Positions 15,835 through 22,993 of a stretch of DNA of 41,224 nt are shown here, piece after piece. The stretch is from Caldilineaceae bacterium SB0664_bin_27 (lineage in GTDB: Bacteria; Chloroflexota; Anaerolineae; Caldilineales; Caldilineaceae), in contig VXRG01000083.1 in assembly GCA_009838625.1 (NCBI GenBank), positions 1,311 to 42,534 on the forward strand, in the 5' to 3' direction. How positions within the stretch are numbered: the stretch's first letter is position 1; every line of letters starts with the position of its first letter. Both the position numbers and the translations under genes were made by a program. The notes beneath the pieces were generated by a model. That model worked only from the letters and a program-made list of their open reading frames with translations, was not told where the DNA came from and did no database searches.

Positions 15835-16725
15835 ATGCCCGATCAACAGCTTGGCGACAATACACCCTACATTTTTGCTCACAGTCTCGGGCAGCAGCTG
15901 GATTTGAGCGCACAGGAATTCCCCAGCGCAAACGCCGACGGCCTGCCCGTCGTCGACCTCACACCAGAGCAGAAGTACTGCTTTGACAAAAATGGCTGGC
16001 TCCTCATCCCCGGCGTCTTGAGCGAAGAGGATGCGAGAGAGATGCGTGACTTTGGTCTGCAGCTTCAACACGACCCCGAATCGATCCCCGAACACGAGCG
16101 CTCGCCTCTGGGAGGGCCGCTGACTAAACTCTCCGATCACCCCGTAGTCGTCGGCTTCATGAACGAATTCGTTGCCTTCCCGCCTCTTTCGCGCAGTAAC
16201 TGTTACGGTTTCCGCATGGAGTCCTGTAGCCTGTTCTACCGCGAAGCCGGCGAAGGCAATTTTGGACCGCACAACGGCAGCGGTTTCTTCCGCTTTCCCG
16301 GCGACACACACTTCTATCACAGCGTTCCCGGCAAGTCGCACGCCGGCCTGACTCGCGTCGTCTGGGAGCTGAATCCCGTCCGCGAAGGTGACGGCACACT
16401 CCTGGTGACCGGAAGCCACAAGACCGCCTATCCCGCCCCCGACTCCATCCATGATCAGCACTCACCGATCTGGGACGATTACACCTGTCCTGCCGGCTCC
16501 GTTCTCTTCTTCACCGAATCGCTGACCCATAGCGCTCGCCCCTGGACCAACCGCGAAATCCCGCGCGTGGCGATTTTCAGTTGCTACAATACCGTCGACA
16601 GCAAGTGGCACGACTGGGATCCCAATCCTGACCTCGTGGCCTCGATGCCGCCTCTGCGCCGGACTCTTTTCCGCCCTGTGCGCGCCGCCAACAACCTGGA
16701 CGATGGCTCGCATTACAGCGTCTAG
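15835..16725 (+). CDS. PhyH-family protein with HxG in place of the HxD metal motif
   Basis: A 296-residue member of the phytanoyl-CoA dioxygenase superfamily. The core strand VREGDGTLLVTGSHK (about 182-196), distal H232 (LTHSARPW) and a following R244 are present. At the place of the first metal motif it reads GPH146-N-G148, so the usual carboxylate ligand of HxD is glycine. Related uncharacterised PhyH proteins, as I recall them, keep an HGG/HNG motif here, so this is probably a subfamily trait rather than damage. Non-haem iron halogenases use HxA or HxG, which leaves a site for halide; a non-catalytic role is equally possible. It is followed 156 bases later by a bicupin gene and is divergent from the second ABC module. 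Confidence 0.8.
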   Translation: MPDQQLGDNTPYIFAHSLGQQLDLSAQEFPSANADGLPVVDLTPEQKYCFDKNGWLLIPGVLSEEDAREMRDFGLQLQHDPESIPEHERSPLGGPLTKLSDHPVVVGFMNEFVAFPPLSRSNCYGFRMESCSLFYREAGEGNFGPHNGSGFFRFPGDTHFYHSVPGKSHAGLTRVVWELNPVREGDGTLLVTGSHKTAYPAPDSIHDQHSPIWDDYTCPAGSVLFFTESLTHSARPWTNREIPRVAIFSCYNTVDSKWHDWDPNPDLVASMPPLRRTLFRPVRAANNLDDGSHYSV

Positions 16726-16881
16726 GCTAGGCGTAAAGAATACTGTCGACTGAAATAAGGGCGATACCCGGAGCCGCAGAGTTCCTGAGAGTTCTCGTGC
16801 TGGCCCGCCGCAACGAGACTGGCGCCCACTGATCTCTGCCGCCGGTCTGCAACAAACGAATTTACAGCAGGAGTCCAATCC

Positions 16882-17613
16882 ATGGCAACCCTTCTTTCCG
16901 CCGGCAAGGCCGCTGCCTTCAAAATGGGAAAAGGCGATTCCCGCAACCTGGTCGGGCCGTCTACAGGGGCGCAGGACATTACCCTCAACTATTCCGTTTT
17001 CCAGGCTGATGAGGAGTTCCCTCAGCACTTTCATGAAGAGTCCGCCGACATCTTCATCGTTCTGGAGGGAGGAGTCTCCGTGCGTCAGGGGGATGTTTAC
17101 ACTCCGATCACGGCAGGCCAATTCGCCTATGTGCCTTCTCCCGAAGTACACGGCACCGTTAACACCAGCGGCGCTGAGGCGACCTTGATCAGCTTCCAGG
17201 CTCCCCCCGACCAGGCCCTGTACAGGGGAGAACGCGACCCCTCCAAAACGGGCACTACGCCGCGCCCGCCCGACAACCATGTGACTTCCGTGCGCATCGA
17301 CAATCTTGCGTCAGGAGACAGTTCGAAAGAAGAAAAGACGACGTCCTGGGCCCCGGCCTCTCCCAACACCGGAACACCGGAGATGAGGCTGGACTATTTT
17401 GAATTAGGGCAAGGAGGAACTCTGCAAGAGCCGGCTGCGAGGGACAAGGAAGCCGTCTGGTTTGTGTGGAGCGGCGAGGTGTCCATCATGGCGGGCGGCG
17501 AAACGTTGTGCGCTTCACGTCACGAAGGCGCTTTCGTTCCTTCAGGCGAGGCCCAGACCGTCCGCAATGACAGTGCAGAAACGGCCCGTCTCATCCGCTG
17601 CCAGGCCATCTGA
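16882..17613 (+). CDS. Two-domain cupin (bicupin) protein
   Basis: A 243-residue protein with two cupin barrels. The first (about 35-105) keeps metal-type ligands: H49-F-H51, an acidic residue near 53-56, G63 and H90 in the second motif. The second barrel (about 165-235; VWFVWSGEVSIMAGGET, then GAFVPSGEAQTV) lacks the histidines and probably has a structural or sugar-binding role. Possible activities include dioxygenase, isomerase or small-molecule sensor; the sequence does not decide. ATG 16882 has AGGAG 9 bases upstream. It likely shares a transcript with the PhyH-family gene before it and ends convergently with the dehydrogenase gene at 17728. Confidence 0.85.
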   Translation: MATLLSAGKAAAFKMGKGDSRNLVGPSTGAQDITLNYSVFQADEEFPQHFHEESADIFIVLEGGVSVRQGDVYTPITAGQFAYVPSPEVHGTVNTSGAEATLISFQAPPDQALYRGERDPSKTGTTPRPPDNHVTSVRIDNLASGDSSKEEKTTSWAPASPNTGTPEMRLDYFELGQGGTLQEPAARDKEAVWFVWSGEVSIMAGGETLCASRHEGAFVPSGEAQTVRNDSAETARLIRCQAI

Positions 17614-17651
17614 CTCGCCCTGTACTTCTTTGCTAGCCTGCCGGAACTGCT

Positions 17652-17690
17652 AAGGGCGCCAAGGAGCAAAAAAGACTTCTTGGTGCCCTT
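17652..17690. terminator. Hairpin between convergent genes, likely bidirectional terminator
   Basis: AAGGGCGCCAAG (17652-17663) pairs with CTTGGTGCCCTT (17679-17690), 12 pairs with one G-U, around a 15-base loop. It sits exactly between the convergent bicupin and dehydrogenase genes. There is no T-run on either side, so termination strength is uncertain. Confidence 0.5.
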
Positions 17691-17727
17691 GCTGATATTT
17701 CAAGAACGGCTACACTCTGCGAACCAG

Positions 17728-18834
17728 TCAGATCGCGACCGCCGTCGAGACCGAAGCCTCACGTACCTCTTCGGCGCTTACCTCCCGACCCAGCTGATTC
17801 GACAGGTAGATTCCCTCCGAGATCAGCATACAATTCAGCGCAATCTCGGCGGTAGGCAGCAGTTCTACCCTGCCCTCTACTGCAGCGATCCAGTGTTCCT
17901 GCTCACTGTCGTACACGTCGCCCTGCCCGTGGACGTTGTGCAGCCGGAAGTCGAACATCTGCAGATTGGCCGTCGAGTCCAGGTCCAGGTCACCGGCACT
18001 GTGGAAGTAGCCGAACGGGTCAAGACGTACTCCCCCTTCGCTGCCGACAACGTAGGAACCCTCGAAGGCGTCCAGATGAATTGCCCACGCCTCGATAATG
18101 TCCAGGGTGATGTTGTCGGCCAACCGCACAAACCCAAGGCCCAACTCCTCCACATTGTAACCGCTGCTCTCCCTTCGCGCTGCGTCCATCGCAATCTCCT
18201 GGTAAGTCTTTCCGGAAATGCGCAGCACATCCGGATTGCCCAACAGGTAGAGAATTGTCGAAATGTGATAGACGCCCATGTCGTAAAGCGCGCCGCCGCT
18301 GGCTGTCTCTTTTTTTACAAAGAAGGGCGAGCCGTAGCCGTCGACAAATGGCCGGCCGCGTCTGCGATATCCCGTAGACCGCGCATGATACAGCTTTCCC
18401 AGTTGGCCCCCGTCTATCAACGCCTTGGCCGCCTTTGTCTCGTTCGTAAAGTAAACTCTGTTCTGGATGCTGAGCATCTTGCCGCAGTCCCTGGATGCCT
18501 CCAGCATCCTTTCGGCGTCGACGTAGGCGCCGGCCATTGGCTTCTCGCAAAACACATGCTTGCCCGCTTCCAGCGCAGCCACCGTCGCCGGCATGTGGTA
18601 GTTGTTATGCAAGCAAACGTCGACCGCTTTGATGTCGTCTCGGGCCAGTAACTGACGGAAGTTGGTGTAAACGCTAGCAATGCCGTTTTCTTCCGCCACC
18701 CTCTGTGCCTCCGCCTCGTTGATGTCGGCAATGCCCGCAATCTCAACGTGCGGCATCTCCATATACTTGCGAACGTGGCCCTTGCCGATCTGACCAACGC
18801 CAATGATCCCAATGCGAGTCTTGTCTGGTGTCAT
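17728..18834 (-). CDS. Gfo/Idh/MocA family NAD(P)-dependent oxidoreductase
   Basis: A 368-residue protein with an N-terminal Rossmann fold ([13 protein letters not shown], residues 8-20) and the CEKPMAG motif near 95-101 that carries the catalytic Lys. The C-terminal alpha/beta domain contains [12 protein letters not shown]. Members oxidise or reduce sugars, inositols and related polyols at the expense of NAD(P). The exact substrate is unknown. It is the last of four minus-strand genes (binding lipoprotein, permease, TIM-barrel isomerase, dehydrogenase), with gaps of 90-125 bases. The pairing with a TIM-barrel isomerase strongly suggests sugar or cyclitol catabolism. Confidence 0.92.
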   Translation of the reverse strand: MTPDKTRIGIIGVGQIGKGHVRKYMEMPHVEIAGIADINEAEAQRVAEENGIASVYTNFRQLLARDDIKAVDVCLHNNYHMPATVAALEAGKHVFCEKPMAGAYVDAERMLEASRDCGKMLSIQNRVYFTNETKAAKALIDGGQLGKLYHARSTGYRRRGRPFVDGYGSPFFVKKETASGGALYDMGVYHISTILYLLGNPDVLRISGKTYQEIAMDAARRESSGYNVEELGLGFVRLADNITLDIIEAWAIHLDAFEGSYVVGSEGGVRLDPFGYFHSAGDLDLDSTANLQMFDFRLHNVHGQGDVYDSEQEHWIAAVEGRVELLPTAEIALNCMLISEGIYLSNQLGREVSAEEVREASVSTAVAI

Positions 18835-18934
18835 GTTCGAAAACTCTCTGACGATGTGAATGAATGCAGTCTGGTTGCAATGAAGCTGTGTACTACGACT
18901 AAGGTGCGAAGAGAACGCTCCCTGGTGAGCATCC

Positions 18935-19717
18935 TCACTCAGTCAACGCACGACGAATCAGCGCCATTGTCTTCAGAGCCGCGCCTTCTTCGTCGCCGTC
19001 TCTGGGTGTCGACTCAATCCCCCAGACCCCCTCATAACCCTGCTCCAGCAGAATGGCGCACGCCCTTTTCAAATTGACCGACGGATCGTTGCCCTGGCCA
19101 TCAAATGAAAAAGTCTTGAAATGTGTGAGTCGGGCATAAGGGGCGCACAGCTGCCAGGCCCGTTCCTGCGTGCCCTCGGCCCAATTGTTCGTATCGAACA
19201 AGAGTCCAAGTCCTTCTACCTCTTCGAGCAGCCTTACAGTATTCTCCGCGTACTTCGTCGGGCCCCAGTGGTTTTCTACCAGGATCTCCACGCCCGCCGA
19301 TTTCGCAGCTGGTATCAGTTCGTTGTAGCCCTCAACGATTATCTCGAATACATCGTCCGTCAGGGCTTCGGGTCCGCCGGAGTCAATGCGCATCTGCGGC
19401 GCGTCAAGCTCGGCAGCTACTTCCAACCAGCGCAAAGCCGACTCCCGGCACAGTGCGCGTATGGCCGTATCCTCTTCGTACATGTGCCCGCCATCCACTG
19501 CAATGCAGCCATAAGGCAGCCCCGCGTCCTCCGCCATGCTCTTGGCATCTGCCAGCCAGCCCTTGTCTTCCAGTGCAGGCTCGATGTGCTTCATCCAGGG
19601 ATCCAGTTGTGCAAAGCCATGCCGCCTGTTGAACTCCACGTAACCTCGATAGTCCATCGCGCTGCTTTCGAACGACCGGCGAAAACTATATGAACAGATG
19701 CTGAATCGGTGAGTCAT
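18935..19717 (-). CDS. Sugar phosphate isomerase/epimerase, xylose-isomerase-like TIM barrel
   Basis: A 260-residue TIM-barrel protein of the AP-endonuclease family 2/xylose isomerase-like group. Likely metal ligands are the Glu in ILVENHWGP, the Asp in [12 protein letters not shown], and His in [10 protein letters not shown] and the Glu in [12 protein letters not shown]. These enzymes use a divalent metal to isomerise or epimerise sugars and related hydroxy-carbonyls; IolE, IolI and hydroxypyruvate isomerase are relatives. The start ATG is supported by GGAGGAAGGA a few bases upstream. It lies 100 bases upstream of the Gfo/Idh/MocA gene in the same direction. A second, separate member of the family is at 37853. 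Confidence 0.88.
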   Translation of the reverse strand: MTHRFSICSYSFRRSFESSAMDYRGYVEFNRRHGFAQLDPWMKHIEPALEDKGWLADAKSMAEDAGLPYGCIAVDGGHMYEEDTAIRALCRESALRWLEVAAELDAPQMRIDSGGPEALTDDVFEIIVEGYNELIPAAKSAGVEILVENHWGPTKYAENTVRLLEEVEGLGLLFDTNNWAEGTQERAWQLCAPYARLTHFKTFSFDGQGNDPSVNLKRACAILLEQGYEGVWGIESTPRDGDEEGAALKTMALIRRALTE

Positions 19718-19786
19718 AGTGTCCTTCCTCCATCCTGCACTGGAGCTGATCGATGTAAGGGCCGTCTACACTTTGGCAGAGCAGTA

Positions 19787-19817
19787 GCCGGGCGCGGATA
19801 CTTTCTGCGCGCTCGGC
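19787..19817. other. Strong GC-rich hairpin between permease and isomerase genes
   Basis: GCCGGGCGCG (19787-19796) pairs with CGCGCTCGGC (19808-19817), ten pairs with one G-U and an 11-base loop. No T-run follows. It may partly separate expression of the transporter genes from the isomerase and dehydrogenase genes. Confidence 0.45.
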
Positions 19818-19841
19818 TTGCTGGCTGAAGATCGCTTCAGT

Positions 19842-20696
19842 CTACAGCGCCGACCGGTAACCACGCGAGAGACGCTGTTCGATCTGCGCTTGAAAGGCAG
19901 AAAAAATAATCGTAATGATCCAGTAGAAAACAGCCGCGATCAGAAGTGCCTCCAGGCTGCGAAAGTTCGCCCGGCCCTGCTTTTGCGCCCGCCAAAGCAG
20001 CTCCCACACAAAGCCCGTAACCGAAATCAGCGACGTATCCTTCAGCATGGCGATGAACTGGTTGCCTATCGGTGGGATGACCAGCCGCAAGGCCTGCGGC
20101 AATACGATAAACCGCATGATCTGAAAGTGGGTCATGCCCATGGACATGGCGGCATCCCGCTGGCCCGCGTCCACCGACTGGATACCCGCCCGCATGATCT
20201 CAGTCATATAGGCGCCGTAATTCAGCCCCAGCGCCAGCACTCCGGCCGAGAGTCCCGACAGCCGTATACCCAGCTGTGGCAGGGCTAGAAAAAAGAATAC
20301 GACCTGTAGCAGCAGGGGCGTTCCCCGGATCAGGGAGATGTAGAAGGTCGCCAGCGCGTATGCCGGCGCTGACTTCGACAGGCGTCCCAGCGCGCCCAGA
20401 AGCGAGAGAACTGTCGCCAAAATAATCGACAGAACCGACAGCAGAATAGTCAGCCAGACACCGTTGAAGATGAAAAGCCAGTGGCTGCGAATGAAACTCC
20501 AGTCCAGTGAGATAGTCGTGAACTGAAGGCCGGCGACTGTGAAACGAGATCCGCTGAACGCGTACACGAGAGCAACCAGGAGCACGGCATACGAGACGCG
20601 CACGCCCATTTGAAAGCGGCGCGCGTCACGCTGCTGCGACGCCAGTATCTGTTCAGCTTGACGAGCGAAATGGTCGTCCGGCGGCGCTGTCGTCAT
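19842..20696 (-). CDS. Amino-acid-type ABC transporter permease (HisM/GlnP family)
   Basis: A 284-residue membrane protein with an N-terminal cytoplasmic stretch, a first membrane helix near 29-45, and the polar-amino-acid permease core (LIRGTPLLLQVVFFFLALP, then ALGLNYGAYMTEIMRAGIQS). The EAA-type loop is QRDAAMSMGMTHFQIM followed by FIVLPQALR. Such permeases usually act as homo- or heterodimers with a GlnQ/HisP ATPase. The window holds one permease and no ATPase. ATG 20696 has GGAG six bases upstream. It follows the solute-binding lipoprotein by 91 bases. Confidence 0.92.
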   Translation of the reverse strand: MTTAPPDDHFARQAEQILASQQRDARRFQMGVRVSYAVLLVALVYAFSGSRFTVAGLQFTTISLDWSFIRSHWLFIFNGVWLTILLSVLSIILATVLSLLGALGRLSKSAPAYALATFYISLIRGTPLLLQVVFFFLALPQLGIRLSGLSAGVLALGLNYGAYMTEIMRAGIQSVDAGQRDAAMSMGMTHFQIMRFIVLPQALRLVIPPIGNQFIAMLKDTSLISVTGFVWELLWRAQKQGRANFRSLEALLIAAVFYWIITIIFSAFQAQIEQRLSRGYRSAL

Positions 20697-20787
20697 CCCG
20701 GCTCCATTCTCAAGGACGTCCCATGCAATTTCAGGTGGCGAAGGCCGGTTCGCGCATGGACCACGATCTCCGGATCTCTGTTCTTAC

Positions 20788-21687
20788 CTACTGTGTGGGA
20801 TCGCTCGTCAAGTCCTCGCCAAACCACTCCTCCGACAAGTTGCTCAAAGTGCCGTCAGCATGCATTGCAGCGATTATCTCACCGACTTTGTCTACCAGTC
20901 TGGCGACATCCTTGGATGCATTTTTGTCAAATGCCACGGCAAGATTCTCAGAGAAGACCGGTTTGCCCACTCTGTGGATGGCTAAGCCTTCCGCAATCGC
21001 GGCTTCCACCACTGTGTTTGAGGTAAGAAAGGCCTGAAATTCCTGTCGGCCGGCTTGAATCTGCTGCGCGCAATCGTTGTCCACGGTCAAGGGGATGATC
21101 GAGACATCGGACGGCGGAGCGTCAACATAGAAGCTCGAAGCCGGCAAGCCAAGCCCCTCCATATCACCCATCAGCCAGCTCTCGTATGTAGTTGAGACTC
21201 CCACACAAACTGTCGCGCCGTTTAGGTCCTCCAGCGTATCGATTCCGGAGCCATCCACTGCTGCGAACTGGGCAGGCGTGTAGTAGTAGGCTGGAGACGC
21301 GAATTCCAGGATCTCTTGCCGCGCCGTCGTAACCGTCATTGAACCGACGCTCATGTCCCACTGGTCTCCCCAATTGCCGGCCGTGATCAGATCCCAGTCC
21401 GGGGTGACGAACTCTACTTCCACGCCAAGGCGCCGGGCAATCTCCTCGGCTACGTCGACGTCAAATCCAACGAAATTTCCGCTTTCATCGAGATAGCTTT
21501 GGGGCGCATAGTTTGGATCTGTGGATATTCGGACCGTGCCGCGTGACAAAATTTCTCCCAGCAAATCATCAGCCTCGGCGGGCTGGCCGCTGCCACTCCC
21601 AGCCGCGCCGTCTTGGGGCGTCGCTGGAGCCACACAGGCGCCGACAAAAATTGCAATAATGAAGAGGAAAGGCAATATTCGTCTCAT
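20788..21687 (-). CDS. Amino-acid-type ABC substrate-binding lipoprotein (family 3)
   Basis: From the ATG at 21687 the protein is 299 residues with a Sec lipoprotein signal, MRRILPFLFIIAIFVGAC, lipidated at Cys18. The next in-frame ATG upstream (21741) lacks a ribosome site, whereas AAGGAG lies 9 bases before 21687. The mature domain shows the family 3 pattern: GTVRISTDPNYAPQSYLD, FVGFDVDVAEEIARRLGVE and later LNGATVCVGVSTTYESWL. It binds a polar amino acid or similar small ligand; an internal acidic pocket cannot be resolved further. It works with the permease at 19842. Gene order with isomerase and dehydrogenase hints that the ligand may be an amino-sugar- or opine-like compound; that is speculation. 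Confidence 0.92.
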   Translation of the reverse strand: MRRILPFLFIIAIFVGACVAPATPQDGAAGSGSGQPAEADDLLGEILSRGTVRISTDPNYAPQSYLDESGNFVGFDVDVAEEIARRLGVEVEFVTPDWDLITAGNWGDQWDMSVGSMTVTTARQEILEFASPAYYYTPAQFAAVDGSGIDTLEDLNGATVCVGVSTTYESWLMGDMEGLGLPASSFYVDAPPSDVSIIPLTVDNDCAQQIQAGRQEFQAFLTSNTVVEAAIAEGLAIHRVGKPVFSENLAVAFDKNASKDVARLVDKVGEIIAAMHADGTLSNLSEEWFGEDLTSDPTQ

Positions 21688-21780
21688 TGTGCTCACTCCT
21701 TCGTGGTCAACTAAAATATCTCCATAGAACTGTATTCTCACTCCTCCTTTATGATATTACAGGGAACGGAAAAACCAGCA

Positions 21781-22653
21781 ATGACTTCGAGCATCAGGGA
21801 TCAAAGAGCCATGGCGCATTCACTGGCATACGTCGTATCACAACGTCAATACCCGGAGTTTCAGGAGTGGTGGCCCGTAGGCGCGCCCTTTCTCGCAATG
21901 ATGTCAGAGGCAATTCTCGGTCAGTGGCGTCTTCTGCGTCCGTCCGCTGAAGACATCGCCGCAGTCCAGGCGACTGTCGAAGAGTACATTTCGCTCGTGT
22001 ACAAGCGAGAAACTCGACCAGGCCTTGCCGCAAGTTTCGCGGCTTCAACCGAACTCGAAACAATTCAATCCGGCGAGTTCGACGCGCTCTCCTACGGTTT
22101 CTTTCACTCCGCCTTCAATGCGCTGGCTACGCGGAAGAGCGGGCTTGAACTGGTAGCAGCAAGAAGAAGGTTTGCGGAACAGGTCGGCTCACTCTTCTTC
22201 GGCCAATTGGTCGAAATCCTGGACATTGATCTTCCCGCCTCCCTCAATGACAGACGCGACTTCGCCGCCGTGGATTCTGCTCTCAGCCAGGTCGGCAGAT
22301 TCCTTCGAGAACAGGGCTACCTGCAAAGCCATTTCGGCTTCCGTTTCGACGTAAACACCAGCCACGCCGGCGACAAGATTGACCAAAGTGAGCAAGATTT
22401 CATGCGGAAACTGACAGCCGGCGGCACGGCCTACGCTCTCTACGAAATGGGCCACCCGGTGATCCTGCCGTCCGCAGTCTATCTATATCAGACTGTCGGC
22501 GAGGCACAACATCACTCTTCCCGAACGATAGAAGAACTGTTTGCCCGTGTAGGCTGCGACGCCTGGGAGACCGACGATTTTGACCCCAGCAACTACCCGT
22601 CCGACCGGGTTGTGGAGCTCTGGAAGGTCCGGCGCCGTTCGACCGACCTCTGA
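21781..22653 (+). CDS. Hypothetical protein, unrecognised, divergent from the amino-acid ABC genes
   Basis: I do not recognise this protein of about 290 residues. It is soluble, mainly helical by composition, without signal peptide or membrane segment. Noticeable stretches are QRQYPEFQEWWPVGAPFLAM near the N-terminus and EQDFMRKLTAGGTAYALYEMGHPVILPS towards the C-terminus. Good codon structure over the full length and the absence of overlapping genes support it as real. The start is uncertain: ATG 21781 is used, with ATG 21751 and ATG 21811 as in-frame alternatives, none with a good ribosome site. It is divergent from the solute-binding lipoprotein with a spacer of under 100 bases, so shared regulation is possible. 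Confidence 0.65.
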   Translation: MTSSIRDQRAMAHSLAYVVSQRQYPEFQEWWPVGAPFLAMMSEAILGQWRLLRPSAEDIAAVQATVEEYISLVYKRETRPGLAASFAASTELETIQSGEFDALSYGFFHSAFNALATRKSGLELVAARRRFAEQVGSLFFGQLVEILDIDLPASLNDRRDFAAVDSALSQVGRFLREQGYLQSHFGFRFDVNTSHAGDKIDQSEQDFMRKLTAGGTAYALYEMGHPVILPSAVYLYQTVGEAQHHSSRTIEELFARVGCDAWETDDFDPSNYPSDRVVELWKVRRRSTDL

Positions 22654-22749
22654 TCTTCACGCCCACTCAAGTCCGGACATGGACCTGAACACCGGCCTTG
22701 AGTTCTTGCCGAATTCCTCGCTCTTGTTCGATTCGGAACTCCCCAAAAT

Positions 22750-22779
22750 TTGACCAGGGTTCCCCCATGCTGATAGACT
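22750..22779 (+). promoter_or_regulatory. Candidate promoter of tRNA-Glu
   Basis: TTGACC (22750-22755) and TAGACT (22774-22779) are spaced by 18 bases. Transcription would begin near 22786, 18 bases before the tRNA. Confidence 0.55.
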
Positions 22780-22803
22780 GTCTCGTGCGCATGAAGGCAG
22801 CGC

Positions 22804-22876
22804 GCCCCCATCGTCTAGAGGACTAGGACTCAGGCCTTTCAAGCCTGCAACAGGGGTTCGAATCCCCTTGGGGGTA
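22804..22876 (+). tRNA. tRNA-Glu (anticodon TTC)
   Basis: A 73-base cloverleaf. The acceptor arm GCCCCCA pairs with TGGGGGT (G1-U72 wobble, A73). The anticodon stem CAGGC/GCCTG holds the loop CTTTCAA, giving anticodon TTC for GAA/GAG codons. The T arm is AGGGG-TTCGAAT-CCCCT. CCA is not encoded. It is followed by a strong terminator and then purL. Confidence 0.95.
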
Positions 22877-22925
22877 CAGCAGGGCCGCCCATTCAGGACG
22901 GCCTTTCCAGCACCTGCGTTTTCAG

Positions 22926-22978
22926 AAAAGCCCAATGTCATAGGGTGGACCTCCACAGCATGACATCGGGGCTTTTTT
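22926..22978 (+). terminator. Strong intrinsic terminator between tRNA-Glu and purL
   Basis: AAAAGCCC (22926-22933) and ATGTCAT (22935-22941) pair with ATGACAT (22960-22966) and GGGC plus T-run (22969-22978). An inner GTGG/CCAC stem (22945-22948 with 22953-22956) makes the hairpin almost continuous. It ends in six T, 15 bases before the purL start. It would end tRNA-Glu transcripts and may also control entry into the purine operon. Confidence 0.85.
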
Positions 22979-22993
22979 GTGCAGAGGCCCGCT

